Notes under the pieces: generated by a model
The model's database searches: none
Seen by the model: only the letters and a program-made list of their open reading frames with translations
Told to the model about the DNA's origin: nothing
Translations under genes and position numbers: made by a program
Shown here: in pieces, positions 6,654 to 15,397 of the stretch
Layout: each line of letters starts with the position of its first letter
Position numbering within the stretch: the stretch's first letter is position 1
Assembly (NCBI GenBank): GCA_003367665.1
Contig: QKXI01000011.1
Span: forward strand, 1-56,897
Direction of reading: 5' to 3'
DNA from: Leifsonia sp. ku-ls
Lineage (GTDB): Bacteria > Actinomycetota > Actinomycetes > Actinomycetales > Microbacteriaceae
Length of the DNA stretch: 56,897 nt

Positions 6654-9600
6654 TCATCGACTGAACCGACTTCCTGCAGGCCGGGTCGGGCCCGTGGCGT
6701 GAGGTGAGTTCGGGAGGTGGTTGCCGCTGGCAACACCAGCGTGCGGTTTCGGCGGCACGTCGGGCGTTTGCGCGCGCTCTGTTCCCTCTCTCGCGTCCGC
6801 GGCGGCCAGGGCGGCGAGGTCTGCTTCGACGCGATCGAGTCGTTCCTGCGCGGCCTGCAGCTCGTCGGCGTACTTGAAGGGGCGTCCGATGCGCTGCTCG
6901 GCTTCCGCGATCGTCTCCTGTGCTTCACCGCGACGCTGCTTCTGCTCATCGAGCAGACGCGGCAGTGAGTTGGCGAGGTTCTCGAGCCGGGTGACCATGC
7001 CGGCCATGCCCTTGGTGAAGGAGTCGCGTGTGACGGCGATCGCCGCGACGGGCGCCTCCGACACCTCGGCGACGATCTGTAGCCCGAGAGTGCTGTACTG
7101 CGCTCGAGCGTTGATCGTGTACCCGCCGATCTCGGCCATCGTGCCCAGCTTGCGGTCGGTGTAGGACGGCAGCGAGGTGATGTAGTTGCGGTTCGCCCAG
7201 CTCTGCAGAGCGTCGGCTGCATCCGTGCGCTTGGTGACGGCGCGCCCGTCGATGATGGCCGCGAAGTTGTCGCCGTCCGTCGGGCGTCCCTTGGGGATCG
7301 CCGCCTCGAGTTCGGAGATATTCCTGTCGATGGCGTCGAGCCGACCGGTTGCCGACTTCTTCTGGTCGATCATGTTGCGCTGGCTGCGGGAGTGCGCCCG
7401 ATTCAGGCGCTGCAGCTTGGCGACCTCATCGCGGGCGAGCGCCTGCTCGAGCAGGAGCGGGTTGCCGCTGGAGAGCGCCTTCGTCTCGGCCGCGGAAAGG
7501 GCGACGTCGCCAATGTCGTCCATCTCGCGCACGTCGAGCTTGCCGCGCATGATCTGGGCGATGAACTTCGCCTTCCGTTCAACGGCTTGCCACATGTAGG
7601 CGTCGAACGAACCCTCGACCACGTACCGGTGGATCTCCACCTCGCTGTTCTGGTTGCCCTGTCGGACGATCCGGCCGTCGCGCTGCTGGATATCGGCCGG
7701 GCGCCAGGGGCAGTCGACGTGGTGGAGTGCGATCGCGCGTGCCTGGACGTTCGTTCCGACGCCCATCTTCTGGGTGGATCCGAGGAGGACCGCCACGTGG
7801 CCGGCGCGGGCGGCGGCGAAGAGGCGTCCCTTCTCGGCGTCGTTCTTCGCCTGGTGGATGAACCGCACCTGGTCGGCGGGCATCCCGCCGGCGACCAGCA
7901 GCGACTTGAGCTCGTTGTAGGCGTCCCAGCGCTGCGGGTCCGGCGTCCCGAGGTCGCTGAAGACCAGCTGCAGCGCGCCGGGCACTTCGGAGAGCTGCCC
8001 GCTGACGGTGTCGGTGTAGCGGTTGCTGCGGTTGGCCTCCCAGATGGTGAGGATCTGCGAGGCGACAGCGGTGAGCTTGTTCTGGTCGGTTTGCTCATCG
8101 AAGCCCACCATGCGCATGTCGAGCGCGGCCTTCCGTCCATCGGTGGAGATTTTGAGCATGTTGTCGACCTCGGGCTTGACCATCTTGTTGGCCACCTTGT
8201 CGGCGCGCTCGGCGATGTTCTCGATGTAGCGCTGCAGCAGCGGGGTGGGCGCCAGCACGTGCGTGACGGGCAGCCGCTGCCCGTCAGGGCGTTCGCGGAG
8301 GTCCGGGGTCGGGAGGTTGAGGTCCTCCGCGGTCTTCACATCGGCGAAGACGTGCCACATGCGCAGCATCTCGGGGACGTTCTGGAACTTGGCGAACCTG
8401 GTCTTCAGGCGGAAGTTGCCGCCGCCGGTGGGTGCCATCTCCATCTCGGTCACGGTCTGGCCGAAGGTGGCGGCCCAGGCGTCGAAGTTGTGGACGCCGG
8501 CGTCGCGCAGCAGGTCCGGGCGCAGGTACCGCTGCATGACGTGGGCCTCGGTGACGCTGTTGGCGATCGGCGTGGCCGTGGCGAGGGTGGCGACGCGGCC
8601 GCCGTGGCGGTGGCGGAGGTACTCGAGCTTCATGTGCAGGTCGGTGGCCTTGCCAGCGCCGGCGATGGATGCACCGTCGATGTTGGAGTCCGTGGACAGG
8701 TTCTTGTACTCGTGAGCCTCGTCGACGATGACGTAGTCGATGCCGGTCGAGTCGAAGGTGATGCCCGGATCCCGGGGGCGGTCGATCATCGCCTTCTGCT
8801 TCTCCTCCAGCCGCAGCAGCTTCTTCTCCAGCTGCTTGGTGGTGAGGCGATCCTCGGCCTGCGAGCTTTCTACGACGGCGCGCAGCTCGTCGACGGCGCT
8901 CTGGATGTACTCCTGCTCGAAGTCGGGCGAGACAGGCAGGCGCTCGAACGCGGTGCGGGTGGCGATGATGGCGTCCCAGTCATTGGCCGCTGCGCGGGCG
9001 ACGAACAGGCGGCGCTTGTCGCCGGTGAGGTCGTCACTGGATGCGGCGAGGATGCGTGCCTGGGGGTAGATCTGAAGCCACTCGCGAGCGAACTGCTCCA
9101 GCATGTGGTTCGGGACGACGACGACGGGCTTGGTGATGAGCCCCATTCGCTTGAGCTCGGTGGCGCCCATGACCATCTCGGCGGTCTTGCCGGCTCCCAC
9201 TTCGTGGAAGAGACCGACCGCGGGCTCGGCGATCATGCGCGCGACGGCCGCCCGCTGGTGAGCGCGCGGGTTGAACGTGGCGGACATGCCGGGGAAAGTG
9301 AGGTAGTCGCCGGCGTCGGTGTAGTCGCGCAGCACGATCGAGTTGAAGCGGCGGTTGTACTCTTCCGTGAGCCGGGCTGCGCGGTCGGAGTCCTCCCAGA
9401 CCCATTCGGAGAAGCGCTCCTGCATCTTCTCGGCCTTCTCGGTCGCCGCCTGCGTCTCCAGCGGATTCAGCACTCGGCGGGTGCCTTCGGAGGTCTTGAT
9501 CTCGTCGTAGACGGTCAGGCTGCGCTGCTCGAGTACGGCCGCGGCGATGTCGGGCGCCGGCCGTCGGGTGGTGCCCCATTCGTCGGTGGCGAGAATCCCC

Positions 9601-12344
9601 TGCCGTTTCCCGCGGACGTCCCAGGTGCCTGGCAGCGGGTTCTCGACGGTCAGGGATGGGTCGCGCAGGATCTCTTGCAGGAACTCGAGGTGCGTGCGCT
9701 CGTCGATCCACACGGCGCCCATACGGGCCTGGATGTCCTCCATGGTGAGTGGTGCGGGGATCACCTTCTCGAGTGCTTCAACGTTGGGACGGAAGGCGGG
9801 ATCCTCGGCGGCGGCCTGGCGGGCGGCGTCGAGCTTGACCCGGACGTCGCCGGAGAGGTACTCGGCGGCGGCGACCAGTTCGTGGCTTACCGGGTCGTCG
9901 TAGACGAGGGAACCGAGCGCTGCGCGCGCTTCCGCCTCTTCTTCACCGAGCAGGTGGGCGATGGTGGGCAGGTCGATGCGGCCCAGACGGTCGAGGCTGA
10001 CGGCGATCGCCTCGGCTGGGGTATCGACTCCCTGGACGTCGGGCCGAGTGCTCACGACGCGCTGGGTCAGGATCGCGGCGGGCTGTGCGATCTGCTTCTC
10101 TTCGTCGAACAGCTCGAGCGCCATGACGACGGGGCCGAACGGGTCGGAGCGGAGGATGCGTGTGGCGGTCGGGGAGACCCGCGCCAGGGTCTCTTCTCCG
10201 GTCTCCGGGTCGACGCGACCGGTGTTGCGGAGGGTGAAGCGGTTGAGCGGCCCGTACTTGGCCGTGTAGGCGTCGTACTGCGAACGCAGGTCGCTGCGTG
10301 CGGCCGCGAGGTCTGCGGTCTCCTCGCGGGTTGCTGCCTCAGTCTCCAGTAGCTGCTTCGCGGTGTCGCGGAGTCGCAGCAGGTGCCGCAGCTCGACGGA
10401 GACCGTCTTCGGGACCTTCAGCGGGCGCAGGCTGCCGCGCTCGACGGTCGTGAACGTGTTATCCGGCTGCGCCAGGATGGTGCCGTCCCAGAGCGTGGCG
10501 TCGGCGGGCCGGTAGGCCGCGAGCTGCGCCTCGGAGCGCTCGGAGCGAGGGGTCATCAGCTGGCCGTTGTGTCGGGCGTCGGCGACGACGCTGTCCAGAG
10601 CGCGCTGCAGTCGTTCGGGCACGGTCGCCAGATCCGACGTCACGTGGAGGGTGTCGTTGCCGAACATGCCGGTGCCGACGCTCAGCTCACCGAGGATGTG
10701 CTCAGGGCGGGTGTCAAAGTACGCGTTGATCTTGACGACGCTCTCGCCCACCTTGTGGGCGGAGACGGTCTCCCAGATGTCGGAGCGGGGCGGCTCGCCG
10801 ACCTCGCGGCGACGGAAGATGAGGAGGTCGGTGACGACCTCGGTGCCGGCGGTGCGTCGGTGGGCTCCGGTGGGCAGCCGGACGGCGCCGACCAGGTCGG
10901 CCAGCTTGTTCATCTCGCGGCGCGCGGCGGGGTTCTGCGCGTCCATCGTGTATGAGCTGGTGAGGACCGCAACCAAGCCTCCGGGTCGCGTGAGCGCGAG
11001 GGACTTGATGATGAAGTGGTTGTGCAGCGAGTGACGGCCCGCGTTGTGGATCGGGTCGTGGAGCTGGACGTTCCCGAAGGGGACGTTTCCGACTGCGGCG
11101 TCGAAGTAGCCCTCGGGAAGCTTCGTGTCAGCGAACGACTCGGCGCGGATCTCCGCGCCCGGGTAGAGCGCAGCGGCGATGGTGGCGCTGGTCTGGTCGA
11201 GCTCGACGCCGACCATCCGCGCGTCCACGGGTGCCATCCCGATGAAGGTGCCGGATCCCGCGCCGGGCTCGAGCACCGTGCCGCCCTGGAATCCGAGAGT
11301 GCGCATGGTCGACCAGATCGCCTGGACGTACGTGGTGTCCGTGTAGTGGGCGTTGATCGTCGTGCGGCGGGCCTGGGAGTACGCCTCCTCGGAGAGAAGC
11401 GACTGCAGGAGGGCACGTTCGGTCGACCAGTTCGCCTTGCTCTCGTCGAAGACGTCGGGGACGGCTCCCCAGGAGGAGAACCGCGACAGAATGAGCTGCT
11501 CGTCGGGGGTGGCCGGTCGACCCTCGCTAGCGAGCCGGTCGGCGACGCGAATGGCGTCGACGTTGGCGTCAAAGCGTGCCTTCGCGCCGCTCGGGGTGAG
11601 GTAGTCGCCGGCGTGCGGACGGAACGCTACTGGGGCGTGCTCGCCTTCCACCGAGCGAACCGTGCCGCCTCCGACTGCTGCAAGGTCTCGGTGCTGTTCA
11701 ACAGGAACGTGTACGGCTGCTCCTGCTCCACCAGGTGTTGCAGGAACGTGCGATCCAGCATCCACTCCTCCGAGACCATCTCGATCGGCTTCGCCCAGTC
11801 GGCTCCGTCCCTGGTCGCTTCCGCCCAGTCCGCCAGCGAGTCCAGCGACGGTTGCGTTGCCGCCCAGTTCTCCCGCGCCTCCGCGTCCGTCTGCTCGGGC
11901 TGGACGGTCACCAGGTTCTCCCAGGCCACTTCCTCCGCCTGCTTCCGGGCGGCGTTCAACCGTCCGACCTTCTCCAGGTAGCTCTCGCCCTCCACGTCCG
12001 GACCGGCCAGGGTCTGCTGCAGTTGGTCGACGACCGTCAACATCTCCTCGCCCAGCTCCGTGAAGTACGTCTCTGGATCCTCGATCTGCCGATACTGCGT
12101 CGGGGCTACCCTCCGCCAGTGCTCCTCGATCCGCGTCCCGTACTGATTCATCCGTTTCTCCTGCCGTTTGCTTGAAGAATTCGTCAAAGCTCAACTGGCC
12201 ATCGACCAGCGCCGTCTCGGTGCTGCTCGGTGCCGCCTCGCGTGCGTCGGTGACGCGTGCATCGGCGGCCTCTTCGGCCAATCCCCACAGGTCCAGTTCG
12301 ACCTGGTCGTTGGGGGTGGTCTTCTTGGGTCGTCGGCCAGCCAT
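6654..12344 (-). CDS. Giant DEAH helicase with N-terminal methylase fold
   Basis: The frame from ATG 12344 (GAGGAGCGAGTG upstream) encodes 1896 aa. Residues 355-370 carry VLEPGAGSGTF, motif I of an AdoMet-dependent methylase, and about 60 residues later GNVPFG stands where N6-adenine methylases have NPPY/F. Around 1040 is GAGKT (Walker A), around 1206 VDEAHEYKN (DEAH box), then ATATPIANS. QRDGRIVRQG near 1551 is SF2 motif VI; the C-terminus is coiled coil. Such proteins are found on plasmids and conjugative elements, probably acting on DNA during transfer or defence. Residues 65-231 are low-complexity with poor codon use, because gene 11627-12151 is encoded there in another frame. The conserved protein may really start at GTG 11651 (1665 aa), with residues 1-60 a remnant or separate leader. 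Confidence 0.8.
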   Translation of the reverse strand: MAGRRPKKTTPNDQVELDLWGLAEEAADARVTDAREAAPSSTETALVDGQLSFDEFFKQTAGETDESVRDADRGALAEGSPDAVSADRGSRDVLHGAGRGDVDGRRPTAADPGRSGRGGRELPGEGRTVERRPEAGGGSGLGEPGDRPARADGRGGAGELGGNATVAGLAGGLGGSDQGRSRLGEADRDGLGGVDAGSHVPATPGGAGAAVHVPVEQHRDLAAVGGGTVRSVEGEHAPVAFRPHAGDYLTPSGAKARFDANVDAIRVADRLASEGRPATPDEQLILSRFSSWGAVPDVFDESKANWSTERALLQSLLSEEAYSQARRTTINAHYTDTTYVQAIWSTMRTLGFQGGTVLEPGAGSGTFIGMAPVDARMVGVELDQTSATIAAALYPGAEIRAESFADTKLPEGYFDAAVGNVPFGNVQLHDPIHNAGRHSLHNHFIIKSLALTRPGGLVAVLTSSYTMDAQNPAARREMNKLADLVGAVRLPTGAHRRTAGTEVVTDLLIFRRREVGEPPRSDIWETVSAHKVGESVVKINAYFDTRPEHILGELSVGTGMFGNDTLHVTSDLATVPERLQRALDSVVADARHNGQLMTPRSERSEAQLAAYRPADATLWDGTILAQPDNTFTTVERGSLRPLKVPKTVSVELRHLLRLRDTAKQLLETEAATREETADLAAARSDLRSQYDAYTAKYGPLNRFTLRNTGRVDPETGEETLARVSPTATRILRSDPFGPVVMALELFDEEKQIAQPAAILTQRVVSTRPDVQGVDTPAEAIAVSLDRLGRIDLPTIAHLLGEEEAEARAALGSLVYDDPVSHELVAAAEYLSGDVRVKLDAARQAAAEDPAFRPNVEALEKVIPAPLTMEDIQARMGAVWIDERTHLEFLQEILRDPSLTVENPLPGTWDVRGKRQGILATDEWGTTRRPAPDIAAAVLEQRSLTVYDEIKTSEGTRRVLNPLETQAATEKAEKMQERFSEWVWEDSDRAARLTEEYNRRFNSIVLRDYTDAGDYLTFPGMSATFNPRAHQRAAVARMIAEPAVGLFHEVGAGKTAEMVMGATELKRMGLITKPVVVVPNHMLEQFAREWLQIYPQARILAASSDDLTGDKRRLFVARAAANDWDAIIATRTAFERLPVSPDFEQEYIQSAVDELRAVVESSQAEDRLTTKQLEKKLLRLEEKQKAMIDRPRDPGITFDSTGIDYVIVDEAHEYKNLSTDSNIDGASIAGAGKATDLHMKLEYLRHRHGGRVATLATATPIANSVTEAHVMQRYLRPDLLRDAGVHNFDAWAATFGQTVTEMEMAPTGGGNFRLKTRFAKFQNVPEMLRMWHVFADVKTAEDLNLPTPDLRERPDGQRLPVTHVLAPTPLLQRYIENIAERADKVANKMVKPEVDNMLKISTDGRKAALDMRMVGFDEQTDQNKLTAVASQILTIWEANRSNRYTDTVSGQLSEVPGALQLVFSDLGTPDPQRWDAYNELKSLLVAGGMPADQVRFIHQAKNDAEKGRLFAAARAGHVAVLLGSTQKMGVGTNVQARAIALHHVDCPWRPADIQQRDGRIVRQGNQNSEVEIHRYVVEGSFDAYMWQAVERKAKFIAQIMRGKLDVREMDDIGDVALSAAETKALSSGNPLLLEQALARDEVAKLQRLNRAHSRSQRNMIDQKKSATGRLDAIDRNISELEAAIPKGRPTDGDNFAAIIDGRAVTKRTDAADALQSWANRNYITSLPSYTDRKLGTMAEIGGYTINARAQYSTLGLQIVAEVSEAPVAAIAVTRDSFTKGMAGMVTRLENLANSLPRLLDEQKQRRGEAQETIAEAEQRIGRPFKYADELQAAQERLDRVEADLAALAAADAREGTERAQTPDVPPKPHAGVASGNHLPNSPHATGPTRPAGSRFSR
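11627..12151 (-). CDS. Hypothetical protein inside the helicase leader, 174 aa
   Basis: ATG 12151, with AGGAGAAACGG upstream, opens a frame shifted relative to the long helicase frame. Its codons nearly all end in G or C, while the helicase frame over the same bases has mixed third positions, so this is the true coding frame here. The product is acidic and helical, beginning MNQYGTRIEEHWRR and containing several tryptophans and PETYFTELGEEM; no signal peptide or membrane helix. Similar small proteins precede helicases on actinobacterial plasmids. It ends 25 nt inside the conserved helicase region, consistent with coupled translation from GTG 11651. Function unknown. Confidence 0.7.
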   Translation of the reverse strand: MNQYGTRIEEHWRRVAPTQYRQIEDPETYFTELGEEMLTVVDQLQQTLAGPDVEGESYLEKVGRLNAARKQAEEVAWENLVTVQPEQTDAEARENWAATQPSLDSLADWAEATRDGADWAKPIEMVSEEWMLDRTFLQHLVEQEQPYTFLLNSTETLQQSEAARFARWKASTPQ

Positions 12345-12490
12345 TCACTCGCTCCTCGTTGTCAGCTTCGTGGCCGACGTTAACAGAATCGAGTGGCTTT
12401 TAACAGACCCACTTTCTAGGGAAATCCCTGATTAGGACCGGTTTTTACGCTTAGCACCCCCCTTATGCAGCCACCCTCGCGCCGCACGCA
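12345..12490 (-). promoter_or_regulatory. Helicase leader / promoter region
   Basis: Unusually AT-rich for this window. On the minus strand it contains CTGTTAA twice about 21 nt apart and a small GGGATTTCCC palindrome, upstream of the helicase start. Probably the promoter and operator of the helicase transcript; no precise -35/-10 can be assigned. Confidence 0.35.
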
Positions 12491-13120
12491 TCAGTCGACT
12501 TCCAGGTAGCCGATCGGGCCTCCAGATGAGGTACGGATTCGGGACGCCATGATGGTTCGAACGTCGCTTTCGGACAGTGCAGGGGAGGCCCGGACGTCCA
12601 ACTTGAGATTGTCGTCGAGCCGAGCCAGCAGGGCGCCGGCGAAGCGGTGGCGATCGAACTCTTCGTCGCCAAAGCGGCGATGGTCGACGTGTTCGTGAAG
12701 GAGATAGAGGGCCACCGGGAACTCGGCAATCGTCACCGCGAACAGTTCGTTGGAGAGGACGCGGGCGGGCTTGCAGCGCCACCACCGCAGGGAAGCGTCT
12801 TCCAGCTCGACGTCGGTCATGGCGACGTCGAAGCCGAGCCACCTGCGTGGGTCTGTCGGATAGACCGGCGGCGACGGCTCTTTGCTGTCCGTGCGCAGGA
12901 CGGTCAGCTCGCCGCTGTCGAGACCCAGGAACGGGCGACCCTCCCAGCGTGCTACGTCGGCGTCGGTGGGCGCCTGGGGGAGCAGCCCGCAACGCATCAT
13001 CTTGCGCAGCCCTCCGGAGGCGTTCACGTCCAGTCGGCGGGCAGCTTCCGCCCGGGTCACCAGCCTTGTCGGGTCAGCGTCGGACGAATTGCGCGGCGGC
13101 CTGATCGTAGGAATGGGCAC
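12491..13120 (-). CDS. Hypothetical HTH-containing protein, 209 aa
   Basis: Starts at GTG 13120 with AAGGAGGAGCGA immediately upstream. Residues 18-45 (TRLVTRAEAARRLDV) look like a MerR/excisionase-type winged helix used to bind DNA, followed by a WEGRPFL segment. The rest is mixed alpha/beta with a histidine-rich middle (LLHEHVDHRRF). I do not recognise a family. It lies downstream of umuDC on the same strand, separated by an 18-bp perfect palindrome that could control it. Function unknown; possibly a small DNA-binding regulator. Confidence 0.65.
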   Translation of the reverse strand: MPIPTIRPPRNSSDADPTRLVTRAEAARRLDVNASGGLRKMMRCGLLPQAPTDADVARWEGRPFLGLDSGELTVLRTDSKEPSPPVYPTDPRRWLGFDVAMTDVELEDASLRWWRCKPARVLSNELFAVTIAEFPVALYLLHEHVDHRRFGDEEFDRHRFAGALLARLDDNLKLDVRASPALSESDVRTIMASRIRTSSGGPIGYLEVD

Positions 13121-13131
13121 TCGCTCCTCCT

Positions 13132-13169
13132 TGCCTTACACAACGCACGGTCGTGCGTTGTGTAAGGCA
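13132..13169. promoter_or_regulatory. Perfect 18-bp palindrome
   Basis: TGCCTTACACAACGCACG, a GT centre, and its exact complement. It sits 12 nt upstream of the GTG at 13120 and about 40 nt past the umuC stop. It could be an operator for the downstream gene (many TetR-type sites have this form) or an mRNA hairpin ending umuDC transcription; no T-tract follows on either strand. Confidence 0.75.
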
Positions 13170-13210
13170 CGGTAGCAGAAACGACGAATCGGCGCATTTG
13201 GAGCCAGCCG

Positions 13211-14479
13211 TCAACGCGCGAGGACAGTCGCCATCTCTGCCCAGTGGGTCGTCGCGCGCGGCGAGAGCATCTCGCGGCGCATCTCGAAGCCGGCGCCGAG
13301 GCGCATCCCGGCCATGCCGAGGCCGATCACTGCTTCGCCATGGCGACGGTGGACCTTGTCCAGCAGCTCACCGACGCCGCGGTGGTCGTAGCTCGGCTGG
13401 AACATCGGCAGGAACGAGTGCGAGCTGGCGGCAGAGAGGTCGTTCAGCATCACGCCCGCTCGCACGTACTTGACCCCCGGCCGTAGCTTCTCGCGGAGGC
13501 TCTCGGCGGCCGCCTTGGCGATCGCCACCGGATCATCGGTTGGCATGGCGAACGCCGCCTGGCCCCAGGCGGAGACGTAGTCGTCGCCGTAGGGCGAGGA
13601 CGCCGCGAACGCGGAGACGAGACCGGCCACGGACTTCTCCCGTCGCATGCGCGCCGTGGCGCGCTGCGCGTAGACCGAGAGCACGTGCTCGACGGTCGCG
13701 GGATCGGTGACCGGGTGGCCGAACATCCGGGAGGCGATGATCTGCTGCTTGGTGGCGCGGACGGGCTCGATCTCGATGCAGGGGATCCCGTTGAGCTCGT
13801 AGACGATCCGCTGTACGACGACGCCGAACGCCTTCTTGATCACCGCCGGGTCGGCGTTCTTCAGATCGAGCATCGTGTGGATGTTCCGCTCGGCGAGCCG
13901 GCGCTCGAGGCGGCCGGCGATACCCCAGGTCTCGCTGGTCGGGTAGGAGGCGAGGATGCGCTCCTGCTGCTCGGTCGAGTAGCTGGTCCAGTCGCAGACG
14001 CCGTTGAGTCGGGCGTTCTTCTTCGCCCCGTGGTTCGCCAACTTCGCCAGGACTCGTGTGGGCCCGAAGCCGACGGAGACGGGCAGGCCGACGTTGCGTC
14101 GGACGACCCGTCGAATCTCGCGCCCGAGCGCGGTGAGGTCCTCGCGCTTCTCGTTGATCTCGAGGAAGCTCTCGTCGATCGAGTACTCGAAGGCAGAGGC
14201 CGCGTAGCGGCCGACCAGCTCATGCATTCGGTGGCTCAAGTCGCCGTACAGCTCGTAATTGCTGGATTTTGCAATCCAGTCGAAGCGTTTCGCGGCACCC
14301 TTGATCTTGAACCACGGGGTGCCCATTTCGATGCCGAGCGCCTTCGCTTCGGCAGACCTCGAGACCACTGCGCCGTCATTATTGGACAACACGAGCAGGA
14401 CCCGGTTCTCCAACTTCGGGTCAAAGACTCTCTCCGCGGAGCAGTAGAAGTTGTTGCAATCGACGAGGCACGTGATCAT
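13211..14479 (-). CDS. umuC: UmuC, Y-family error-prone DNA polymerase
   Basis: 422 aa, the usual UmuC length. It begins MITCLVDCNNFYCSAERVF, where the Asp, Asn and Phe-Tyr form the Y-family palm and steric gate. YSIDESFLE near residue 100 supplies the catalytic Asp-Glu. A helix-hairpin-helix region and the little-finger domain follow, ending in the UmuC-type C-terminus. With cleaved UmuD it forms DNA polymerase V for translesion synthesis after DNA damage. Its ATGA overlaps the umuD stop, so the two are coupled and both fall under the LexA box at 14929. Plasmid-borne umuDC pairs are common and raise mutability of the host. Confidence 0.93.
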   Translation of the reverse strand: MITCLVDCNNFYCSAERVFDPKLENRVLLVLSNNDGAVVSRSAEAKALGIEMGTPWFKIKGAAKRFDWIAKSSNYELYGDLSHRMHELVGRYAASAFEYSIDESFLEINEKREDLTALGREIRRVVRRNVGLPVSVGFGPTRVLAKLANHGAKKNARLNGVCDWTSYSTEQQERILASYPTSETWGIAGRLERRLAERNIHTMLDLKNADPAVIKKAFGVVVQRIVYELNGIPCIEIEPVRATKQQIIASRMFGHPVTDPATVEHVLSVYAQRATARMRREKSVAGLVSAFAASSPYGDDYVSAWGQAAFAMPTDDPVAIAKAAAESLREKLRPGVKYVRAGVMLNDLSAASSHSFLPMFQPSYDHRGVGELLDKVHRRHGEAVIGLGMAGMRLGAGFEMRREMLSPRATTHWAEMATVLAR

Positions 14480-14907
14480 CGGTGACGGTGGATGTTGAAG
14501 GTGACGACGCCCCGCACGACCATCTCGGTCTCGCCCTCCAGAGGGATGGATCGGAACGCAGGGTTCTCCGCACGGAGGATCCATCCTCCGGAGGAGCGGG
14601 CGAGACGCTTGAGCGTGAGCTCGCCGTCGACGATCGCGACGACGACGTCGCCGATGCCCGGCTCGATGCTTCGGTCGACGAGGATCTGGTCGCCGTCGAA
14701 GATCCCGGCGCCGATCATCGAGTCGCCGGCCACGTTCAGGATGAAGGTCGACGTGCGATCGAGGATGAGATTCTCGTTGAGGTCGATGGGACCCCGATAC
14801 CAGTCGGCGGCCGGGCTCGGGAACCCCGCGGACACGGCAGCCGCGACTGGGGTGAGAACGCCGCCTGGTGGCGCCAGCTCGTCGACCCGACCGAGGACCT
14901 GCAGCAC
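14476..14907 (-). CDS. umuD: UmuD-like self-cleaving S24 peptidase subunit
   Basis: 143 aa if started at GTG 14907, which has GGAG 7 nt upstream. An earlier in-frame GTG at 14928 would touch the LexA box and has no ribosome site. Cleavage site Ala-Gly occurs in VSAGFPSPA. Catalytic Ser is in GDSMIGAG and Lys in LTLKRLA, the LexA/UmuD dyad. RecA-stimulated self-cleavage activates it as partner of UmuC. It is the first gene of the umuDC operon. Confidence 0.92.
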   Translation of the reverse strand: MLQVLGRVDELAPPGGVLTPVAAAVSAGFPSPAADWYRGPIDLNENLILDRTSTFILNVAGDSMIGAGIFDGDQILVDRSIEPGIGDVVVAIVDGELTLKRLARSSGGWILRAENPAFRSIPLEGETEMVVRGVVTFNIHRHR

Positions 14908-14928
14908 GGCGACTCCATCTTTGAACAC

Positions 14929-14980
14929 TCGAACGTTTGTTCGATACTGGGGAGTGTACGTCGCACCATCGACACGTCAA
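14929..14980 (-). promoter_or_regulatory. umuDC promoter with SOS (LexA) box
   Basis: TCGAACGTTTGTTCGA at 14929-14944 fits the Gram-positive/mycobacterial LexA consensus perfectly. Upstream on the minus strand are TTGACG (14975-14980) and TACACT (14953-14958) 16 bp apart, a good -35/-10 pair. The LexA box lies over the expected transcription start, so LexA would block initiation until DNA damage. Confidence 0.9.
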
Positions 14981-15028
14981 AAGTGGACAGCCGCGGGCTT
15001 GTCTGCATCACGCCACAGGGAGGTCAGG

Positions 15029-15379
15029 ATGCACGTGCTACGGCCGGGGGAGCGCGTCTGGCTCGTGCTCGACGACTCTCTGAAAATCCGGTTCCAAATC
15101 GAGTACCGGCTCGCGGTGCGCAAGGACACGCACGAGTCGCTCATGATGTACCGCGTCGATCACTGGGTGCTTCAGCGCGATCAGCGCTGGCCCCTCGTCT
15201 TCTGCGATGAGTTGTCGCAAGCCCTCGACGCCTGCGCCTTGGCGCTGGGGATGCCGAACTTCCTCACTCCGGCAACGGCCCCAGACGGCTCGATCGTGAC
15301 TCCCGAAGAGCAGCGTGCCCGGTGGCGGGCAGGGTTGGATCCGCGGACTGGGCGGCCGCGGACGCCGGCGAGGTCGTAG
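15029..15379 (+). CDS. Hypothetical protein, 116 aa
   Basis: ATG 15029 has GGGAGGTCAG upstream; the frame is open further 5' only because it lies antisense to umuD. The first half (VWLVLDDSLKIRFQIEYRL) is beta-rich and the second helical, with a proline/arginine tail GRPRTPARS. It is divergent from umuD, so it may share the SOS promoter region. No family recognised, no membrane segment or signal peptide. Confidence 0.6.
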   Translation: MHVLRPGERVWLVLDDSLKIRFQIEYRLAVRKDTHESLMMYRVDHWVLQRDQRWPLVFCDELSQALDACALALGMPNFLTPATAPDGSIVTPEEQRARWRAGLDPRTGRPRTPARS

Positions 15380-15397
15380 CGTTCGCTGGCCGCATTG

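Noticed and set aside
7392-10352. Long plus-strand open frame (986 codons)
   Set aside because: Antisense to the helicase; composed of Val/Gly/Asp/Leu runs typical of the complement of GC3-biased genes and lacking any motif.
12345-12490. AT-rich repeat region considered as replication origin iterons
   Set aside because: Only two CTGTTAA copies and no replication initiator gene nearby; a promoter is simpler.
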